DNA of 10,125 nucleotides from Peribacter sp964404805 (GTDB taxonomy: Bacteria; Patescibacteriota; Gracilibacteria; Peribacterales; Peribacteraceae): contig CAYOLJ010000036.1 of assembly GCA_964404805.1 (NCBI GenBank), positions 1 to 10,125 of the forward strand, given 5' to 3'. The notes under the pieces are model-generated. The model saw only the letters and a program-made list of their open reading frames with translations. It did no database searches and was not told the origin of the DNA. The translations under genes and the position numbers were made by a program. Positions 6,103-10,125 of the stretch are shown piece after piece. Each line of letters begins with the position of its first letter. Positions within the stretch are counted from its first letter, which is position 1.

Positions 6103-6369
6103 TTATTTCTTGAGATCATGCACTTCGAGCACAGCCTGGTACTCCTCGGGCTTATTCATCTTGAGATAGTTGAGAAGCTTGCGGCGTTGCGCCACTTTGC
6201 CCAAAAGCCCACGACGAGCCGAAAAGTCCTTCTTGTGTTCAGTGAGATGCTTACTGAGAAGATTGATTTCTTTGGTAAGAATCGCCACCTGCACGGGGGC
6301 GGACCCGGTGTCTTTATCGTGTATGCGATGCTTGGTAATGAGACGTTTCTTCGAGGCGCGCTTGAGCAT
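6103..6369 (-). CDS. rpsO: 30S ribosomal protein S15
   Basis: S15 binds 16S rRNA at the central-domain three-way junction and organises assembly of the 30S platform. The 88-residue product has the usual length and the recognisable core: HDKDTGSAPVQVAILT, INLLSKHLTEHKKDFSARRGL, and QRRKLLNYLK. Start ATG 6369 fits the family. No Shine-Dalgarno sequence precedes it; the 23 bases before the ATG contain a single purine. In E. coli rpsO is followed directly by pnp, and S15 represses its own mRNA through a leader structure. Here pnp is 3.5 kb downstream, with three genes between. A leader of about 118 bases (from the candidate promoter at 6495-6522) leaves room for autoregulation, which I infer and do not see. 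Confidence 0.97.
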   Translation of the reverse strand: MLKRASKKRLITKHRIHDKDTGSAPVQVAILTKEINLLSKHLTEHKKDFSARRGLLGKVAQRRKLLNYLKMNKPEEYQAVLEVHDLKK

Positions 6370-6736
6370 AAAAGAGAGTGGGAGAGAGGGAACGTGTCAC
6401 ATCGTCCGCGAACGACATGACGTGCGAAAAGAAGTTGCGAGCCGCGCCTCCCGAGCGATCGAGCGCTCAAACGGAGAAGCGAGGACAGGAGCCAATTCTA
6501 AGCGAAATTTTGCAGAAAGCAAGCATTTAGGCGTGGAAGGGCCACCTACGGTGTCACTCCCACGGACCCACCCTTCCCTTAATGTGGTTGCGCTCCAGAC
6601 AAGCAAAGCTCGCCTTCGCGCGTTTGTTTTTCCTGCGGGTAAGTTTTCTCTTCAGTTACTGCACGGAGTTTAAAAGGGAGTGGACAGATGTTCACCCTTC
6701 GACTACTCTCAGAGCAAGCCCTGCTAGGATGCTCAT
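6370..6736. other. Divergent intergenic region between rpsO and the rmuC-like gene
   Basis: This 367-base gap separates the two strand blocks. The rpsO side holds the pyrimidine tract (read on minus), a GC-rich leader with several short inverted repeats around 6390-6470, and the candidate rpsO promoter at 6495-6522. The rmuC side has an AT-richer stretch (6615-6680) with TTTAAA at 6669-6674, but I find no convincing -35 partner. Plus- and minus-strand open frames in the gap lack Shine-Dalgarno sequences, family features and sensible composition, so I leave them out. Confidence 0.5.
6495..6522 (-). promoter_or_regulatory. Candidate promoter for rpsO and the trpR-like gene
   Basis: On the minus strand TTGCTT (6522-6517) and TAGAAT (6500-6495) are separated by 16 bases. 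The -10 matches 5 of 6, the -35 only 3 of 6. Transcription would start near 6488 and give a leader of roughly 118 bases before rpsO. Confidence 0.45.
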
Positions 6737-7903
6737 ATGACTCCGCTCTACATTCTGATCGGCTGCGTGCTCTTGGTTTCCCTCTTCATTGTTTGGAACC
6801 AGATGAGTTCCCGCGCTTCGACAGACCCCGCACTCAAGTCAGATCTGGATCGAAAGACACAAGAGGTGGGAGAGCTGAAGAATGCTTTGGAGAAGGAAAA
6901 AGCCGAACGAGCCAAAAAAGAAGGACAGGGCAGGCAACTATACGACAGCTACAAGAACCTGGAAGCGGATTACAAGTCCGCACAGAAAGAACGAGATCAG
7001 TTACATGATCAAGTGACGAAATTTGAGACCAGAGAAGAACAGCGCCAAAAAAAACACGAGGATATGGTAAATAAACAAGAAAATGCCGTGAAAGCATTGG
7101 AAGATGAGCGCCAGCGCATCCGTAGAGATGATGATGAGCGTCAACAACGGGAAAAAGATAACCGAGATCGCCTGTGGAAAGAGCATGAAGATACTGTGGT
7201 TGGACTACTTTCTGCGCTCTGCAAAAAGCCACAGCACCCTTTCTCTTTCTTTGATAACACAAGGCTTCCCGAAGGTTTTCATGGTCCTCGAAAACCAGAC
7301 TTCATTATTGAATTTCTTGGACAGTATGTGATCTTTGATGCAAAGGTATCACAAGCGCAGAATCTTCAAACTTTTATCTCTACTCAAGTGAAGGAGACAG
7401 CAAAAAAATATAAGGGCAATGAGAAAATCTATTCGACAATCTTTCTCATCATTCCCACCTTCGCCATTCCAGAACTCAAGGAGACGTATTTTTACGAGGA
7501 AAGCTTCCATTTCCATATCATCTCTCCTGAAGCCCTTTCGCCCATCCTTGCGGGCCTCAAGCGAATTGAACAGTACGAAATCGCCGAGGCATGGGACCCA
7601 CAAGACCGTGAGCATGTCGTCGACCTTATTGCACAATTAGACTTCCATATCCGCCAACGCAATGCCGCAGATTTCGTTCTCATGCAAAGCGGTCTCCAGA
7701 CATTAGTTAAATCAAGCTCAATCGACAAAGATATGGCAAAAGATATCGCCATAAGAATGGCAAAGATGCGTCACCTAACATTCAATACTTCCGAATTCAA
7801 AGATCTCGTTGCAAACCCAGCTCTCCTACAGCAGCAACTCATGGAACTCACAAATCCCAAACCAAAAATCAAAAAGGACGATGTGGATGCACTCTTACAA
7901 TAA
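6737..7903 (+). CDS. rmuC: RmuC-like protein: membrane anchor, coiled coil and PD-(D/E)XK nuclease-type domain
   Basis: RmuC-family proteins are linked to DNA recombination and limit inversions at short inverted repeats; their enzymatic activity is poorly defined. The 388-residue protein begins with one membrane helix (about 3-20). A long, highly charged coiled coil follows (about 30-150). Then comes a domain with KPDF (Asp188) and FDAKVS (Asp201, Lys203), a plausible PD-(D/E)XK site, followed by IPTFAIPEL and HIISPEALSPIL (about 260-271), which resemble the RmuC core. It is shorter than E. coli RmuC (about 475) and diverged. Start ATG 6737 has AGGA 7 bases upstream, a normal Shine-Dalgarno. 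The C-terminus is basic and then acidic (KPKIKKDDVDALLQ). RmuC-like is the best call; a divergent nuclease of the same fold is the alternative. Confidence 0.75.
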   Translation: MTPLYILIGCVLLVSLFIVWNQMSSRASTDPALKSDLDRKTQEVGELKNALEKEKAERAKKEGQGRQLYDSYKNLEADYKSAQKERDQLHDQVTKFETREEQRQKKHEDMVNKQENAVKALEDERQRIRRDDDERQQREKDNRDRLWKEHEDTVVGLLSALCKKPQHPFSFFDNTRLPEGFHGPRKPDFIIEFLGQYVIFDAKVSQAQNLQTFISTQVKETAKKYKGNEKIYSTIFLIIPTFAIPELKETYFYEESFHFHIISPEALSPILAGLKRIEQYEIAEAWDPQDREHVVDLIAQLDFHIRQRNAADFVLMQSGLQTLVKSSSIDKDMAKDIAIRMAKMRHLTFNTSEFKDLVANPALLQQQLMELTNPKPKIKKDDVDALLQ

Positions 7904-7920
7904 GGACGAAATGATCGTCC
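7904..7920 (+). other. Hairpin directly after the rmuC-like stop codon
   Basis: GGACGA (7904-7909) pairs perfectly with TCGTCC (7915-7920) around a 5-base loop, starting on the base after the TAA. No U run follows, so it is not a standard terminator; it may protect the 3' end of the mRNA. The promoter at 7922 begins right behind it. Confidence 0.4.
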
Positions 7921-7921
7921 G

Positions 7922-7949
7922 TTGACTGAAGGGAAAAGCAGCCTATCAT
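7922..7949 (+). promoter_or_regulatory. Strong sigma70-type promoter for the leader peptide
   Basis: TTGACT (7922-7927, 5/6) and TATCAT (7944-7949, 5/6) are separated by 16 bases. This is the best complete promoter in the window. The expected start is about 7955-7958, at or just before the ATG at 7958, so the transcript would be leaderless or nearly so. There is no Shine-Dalgarno sequence in the few bases left. Confidence 0.7.
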
Positions 7950-7957
7950 AAGCGCAG

Positions 7958-8014
7958 ATGCAACAGCATCATTCGATTTTGAGCCTCGTCCTCGTCGTCG
8001 TCCCGCAAGGATAG
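7958..8014 (+). CDS. Leader peptide, 18 residues, rich in Leu/Val/Ile
   Basis: ATG 7958 to TAG 8012-8014 encodes MQQHHSILSLVLVVVPQG. Eight of nine consecutive codons (ATT TTG AGC CTC GTC CTC GTC GTC GTC) are for branched-chain amino acids, much like the control codons of enterobacterial ilv leader peptides, which end in a Val/Ile run followed by Pro. An in-frame TAA lies just upstream, so no longer start exists. It sits between a strong promoter and an intrinsic terminator, the classic attenuator layout. Because the run is built largely from CTC/GTC codons, chance low complexity is the main alternative. Confidence 0.6.
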   Translation: MQQHHSILSLVLVVVPQG

Positions 8015-8063
8015 CGCGAGCTGGCTTAAGTGTATTACCCACCTCGCGCAAGCGGGGTTTTTT
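8014..8063 (+). terminator. Attenuator: terminator with a mutually exclusive antiterminator
   Basis: CCTCGC (8042-8047) pairs with GCGGGG (8052-8057), one G-U, around a GCAA tetraloop, and six T follow (8058-8063): a standard intrinsic terminator. The segment GCGCGAG (8014-8020), starting at the last base of the leader-peptide stop codon, is perfectly complementary to CTCGCGC (8043-8049), which includes the 5' arm of the terminator. A ribosome stalled at the Leu/Val codons leaves 8014-8020 free to form the antiterminator. A ribosome that reaches the stop codon covers it, so the terminator forms. The pairing is visible; the switching is inferred. Confidence 0.65.
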
Positions 8064-8086
8064 GTATCTCTCTACCCTTCTGTTCC

Positions 8087-8305
8087 ATGGAAACCGATCC
8101 GCACTGCCCTTCGGAACCCACCGAAGAAGAATCTGGTGGCTACCGCATCCAGTACCAGAGACTCAATGGTTCCAGCAAAACACGTGTCACGGTGACGGAA
8201 TTGAGCTCTGGACGGAAAGCCTTCGAAGAAATCCGCCCCAACGCCATTGGCGGAAGCATTCGGAGCATCCGTGAAACCCTCATCCGCCAGCTGCAGCGCG
8301 GTTGA
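8087..8305 (+). CDS. Small unknown protein, 72 residues
   Basis: ATG 8087 to TGA 8303-8305. The N-terminus is acidic (EPTEEESGG); the rest contains alternating residues suited to a small beta sheet (YRIQYQRL, TRVTVTEL) and ends in a basic helix (SIRSIRETLIRQLQRG). I recognise no family. It is the first gene after the attenuator terminator (24 bases from the U run) and would be its controlled gene. It has no Shine-Dalgarno sequence; the 22 bases before the ATG contain three purines. In-frame TTG 8063 would give a longer reading, but that codon lies in the terminator U run, so the ATG is preferred. Function unknown. Confidence 0.6.
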   Translation: METDPHCPSEPTEEESGGYRIQYQRLNGSSKTRVTVTELSSGRKAFEEIRPNAIGGSIRSIRETLIRQLQRG

Positions 8306-8329
8306 CAAGCCTGTGGATAGCAGTACCTT
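8302..8329 (+). promoter_or_regulatory. Candidate promoter for the 89-residue gene and uvrD/pcrA
   Basis: A perfect TTGACA (8302-8307) overlaps the stop of the preceding gene and is followed after 16 bases by TACCTT (8324-8329), which keeps T, A and the final T of the -10 consensus. Transcription would start about 20 bases before ATG 8356. The -10 is weak (3/6). Confidence 0.4.
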
Positions 8330-8355
8330 AAACCTCCTCTGTTCCCTCCTCTCCT

Positions 8356-8625
8356 ATGGCAAAAGCAGAAATAGCCTATTCCACACCAATGCGGGATCCT
8401 GATGGCCAGCAAGAAGGCATCAGTTGGTGGCTCCCGACCGATGGCGAAACGACAATCTGCGTTGAAGACCGACAGGCAGGAATCATCGTCAAAGGTGTTG
8501 CCGATAAAGGTGAGACCACTGAGCAGACATGTAAACGTCTTGCAAACGAGGCTGAGCAAATTGCGCTCAAACTCCGCCAAAAACTTTCTGCGAATCAGAA
8601 GCCGTCTGATAGGATGCCTCAGTGA
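8356..8625 (+). CDS. Small unknown protein translationally coupled to the helicase gene
   Basis: ATG 8356 to TGA 8623-8625 gives 89 residues. The first half looks like beta strands with aromatic and charged residues (GISWWLPTDGETTICVED, AGIIVKGVADKG); the second half is one charged helix (TEQTCKRLANEAEQIALKLRQKL). No family is recognised. Its stop overlaps the GTG start of the helicase gene, so the two are probably translated together and may act in the same process. The 23 bases before its ATG contain one purine; no Shine-Dalgarno sequence exists. Confidence 0.65.
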   Translation: MAKAEIAYSTPMRDPDGQQEGISWWLPTDGETTICVEDRQAGIIVKGVADKGETTEQTCKRLANEAEQIALKLRQKLSANQKPSDRMPQ

Positions 8626-10125
8626 GAGCAGCCGACGTTCCATCGCGCACAGAAAAAAAGTCCAAGCTGATCTTAGATTCCCTCAATAAACCGCAGCGCG
8701 AAGCTGTGGAACATACGAATGGACCACTCCTCATTCTCGCAGGAGCCGGCAGCGGCAAGACCAAGGCGCTCACGCACCGCATCGCGAATCTGATTGCACA
8801 GGGCGTGCCGCCGTGGCAGATCCTCGCAGTCACATTCACCAACAAGGCGGCGAAAGAGATGCGATCACGCATCGAGAATTTATTGCACTTAACCGAAGGT
8901 GAAGATCCCGCTGTGTGGGGATCGAAAAGCGCCAAGCTCCCTGTGATGGGGACGTTTCATAGCATCTGTGCACGGATCTTACGAAAAGACATCGAGAAGC
9001 TGGGGCGCGATCGTTCGTTCGTGATCTACGATAAAGATGATCAGCAACGACTCATGAAACAGGTGCTTCGCGAGATGAAGGTGGAAGAAGCCGAACTCAA
9101 GCACCGTGCCGCACTTTCGTACGTCGGACGATTTAAATGCGAAGCACTGAGCCCGGCAGAAGCCATGAAGGACGCAACGTCTCCGCGCATGGAAACGATC
9201 TGTCGCGCCTTTGCAGCATATGAGAAAGCCCTGCGCACAGCCAACGCTCTCGATTTCGACGATCTCATGCTCGAAGTGGTGCGCCTCTTTCATGAGGTAC
9301 CCGCCGTGCTCGATCGCTATCAAGAAACATGGCGGTACCTCAACGTGGATGAGTATCAGGATACGAACCACGCGCAGTACCTCTTCACTACACTCCTCGC
9401 ACAGAAGTATCGCAATCTCTGTGTAATTGGCGACCCCGATCAATCGATCTACGCATTCCGCGGGGCAGACATCCGCAATATTCTAGAATTCCAGCGAGAG
9501 TACAAAGACGCGACCGAGATCAAGCTGGAGCAGAACTACCGCTCCACACAATTGATCCTCTCGGCCGCCGATGCTGTGATTGCCGCAAATTCCAGCCGAC
9601 CGAAGAAGAAGATGTGGTCCGATCGCAAAGAGGGACCGCAGATCCTCGTGCACGAGGTGGAAAATGAGCATAAAGAGGCAGAAGAGGCGCTCAAACGCAT
9701 TACACAGATCAAAGCAGAGGGCGTGCCGCTCAATCAACAGGTAATCCTCTACCGCACCAACGCGCAATCGCGCCTGTTCGAAGAGGCATGCATGCGACTA
9801 GGAATCCCCTACCGCATTGTGGGCGGTGTGAAGTTTTACGCACGCAAAGAAGTAAAGGATGTACTCGCGTATCTGCACGTGATTCTCAATCCCGCAGATC
9901 TCGTATCGCTGCTACGTATCATCAATGTGCCCGGGCGCAAGATCGGCGAGACAACGCTACAGCACATTCGCGACTGGAGCGGGGTAAATGGCGCATCGCT
10001 CTGGTCATCTCTGGCGCGTGTAGAAGAAATTCCAGCGCTCAACGAAGGAACTAAAAACCGTATCAAAGAATTTATGAAGATCATCACGGAGCAGAAGCTC
10101 GCCACGGAGACCGTGCTCCGCGTGG
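8622..10125 (+). CDS. pcrA: UvrD/PcrA-type superfamily 1 DNA helicase, N-terminal two thirds
   Basis: This ATP-driven 3'-5' helicase acts in nucleotide excision repair, mismatch repair or removal of RecA from DNA. The frame is open to the right edge, so 501 residues are visible of the roughly 650-750 usual. Motifs in order: Q motif LNKPQREAV (21-29), Walker A GAGSGKT (41-47), motif Ia TFTNKAAKEM, Walker B/motif II VDEYQDT (242-248), motif III GDPDQSIYAFRGA (270-282), motif IV NYRST (305-309), then the start of domain 2 (LYRTNAQSR, RIVGGVKFYARKE). Start GTG 8622 shares GTGA with the stop of the preceding gene and has AGGA 7 bases upstream. UvrD and PcrA cannot be separated from this part; Rep is less likely but not excluded. 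Confidence 0.95.
   Translation, partial: MRAADVPSRTEKKSKLILDSLNKPQREAVEHTNGPLLILAGAGSGKTKALTHRIANLIAQGVPPWQILAVTFTNKAAKEMRSRIENLLHLTEGEDPAVWGSKSAKLPVMGTFHSICARILRKDIEKLGRDRSFVIYDKDDQQRLMKQVLREMKVEEAELKHRAALSYVGRFKCEALSPAEAMKDATSPRMETICRAFAAYEKALRTANALDFDDLMLEVVRLFHEVPAVLDRYQETWRYLNVDEYQDTNHAQYLFTTLLAQKYRNLCVIGDPDQSIYAFRGADIRNILEFQREYKDATEIKLEQNYRSTQLILSAADAVIAANSSRPKKKMWSDRKEGPQILVHEVENEHKEAEEALKRITQIKAEGVPLNQQVILYRTNAQSRLFEEACMRLGIPYRIVGGVKFYARKEVKDVLAYLHVILNPADLVSLLRIINVPGRKIGETTLQHIRDWSGVNGASLWSSLARVEEIPALNEGTKNRIKEFMKIITEQKLATETVLRV

Noticed and set aside
6370..6736. Plus- and minus-strand frames of 69-167 codons in the rpsO/rmuC gap
   Set aside because: They overlap rpsO or each other in antisense, have no ribosome sites and show composition of shadow frames.
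7869..8051. 60-codon minus-strand frame over the rmuC end and the leader region
   Set aside because: It is antisense to the promoter, leader peptide and terminator, has no ribosome site and no family features.
8312..8320. Single DnaA-box-like TGTGGATAG
   Set aside because: One mismatched copy with no cluster, AT-rich unwinding region or dnaA/dnaN neighbour does not support an origin.
1..10125. CRISPR arrays, insertion sequences and tandem repeats
   Set aside because: No regularly spaced repeats, transposase motifs or terminal inverted repeats with target duplications were seen by reading.

Overview
The window comes from a bacterium with moderate GC and very compact gene packing. The gene set (ribosomal protein S15, PNPase, a short TrpR-like regulator, an RmuC-like protein, a UvrD/PcrA helicase and several small unknown genes) and the frequent lack of Shine-Dalgarno sequences would suit a Patescibacteria/CPR-type genome, perhaps one with more biosynthesis such as the Peregrinibacteria/Peribacteria group. 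That placement is an inference with low confidence; no rRNA or tRNA gene is present to settle it.

Layout. Positions 1-260 hold the 3' end of an unknown plus-strand gene. It converges on a minus-strand block that reads, from its upstream end: rpsO (S15, 6369-6103), a TrpR-family regulator (6056-5754), a 300-base structured gap, an unknown 179-residue gene (5452-4913), a fused PhzE-type chorismate amidotransferase/synthase (4829-2763), and pnp (2547-292). A shared hairpin terminator at 250-274 closes the block. The plus-strand block starts after a 367-base divergent gap: rmuC-like (6737-7903), a strong promoter driving an 18-codon leader peptide rich in Leu/Val codons and an intrinsic terminator (7922-8063), two small unknown genes (8087-8305, 8356-8625), and uvrD/pcrA, which overlaps the second small gene by 3 bases and runs off the window.

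How parts may work together. rpsO and pnp are neighbours in many bacteria; here a possible chorismate/tryptophan-linked module lies between them: a TrpR-like repressor, an almost perfect palindrome sitting on a candidate promoter and start codon, an unknown protein, and a PhzE-like enzyme whose start directly follows an intrinsic terminator. On the plus strand, the leader peptide, a possible antiterminator and the terminator form the layout of a branched-chain amino-acid attenuator, but the genes behind it are not recognisable ilv genes.

A feature shared by several genes is a pyrimidine-rich tract directly before the start codon (pnp, phzE-like, rpsO and both small plus-strand genes). The rmuC-like, trpR-like and uvrD genes instead have a purine Shine-Dalgarno sequence at normal spacing.
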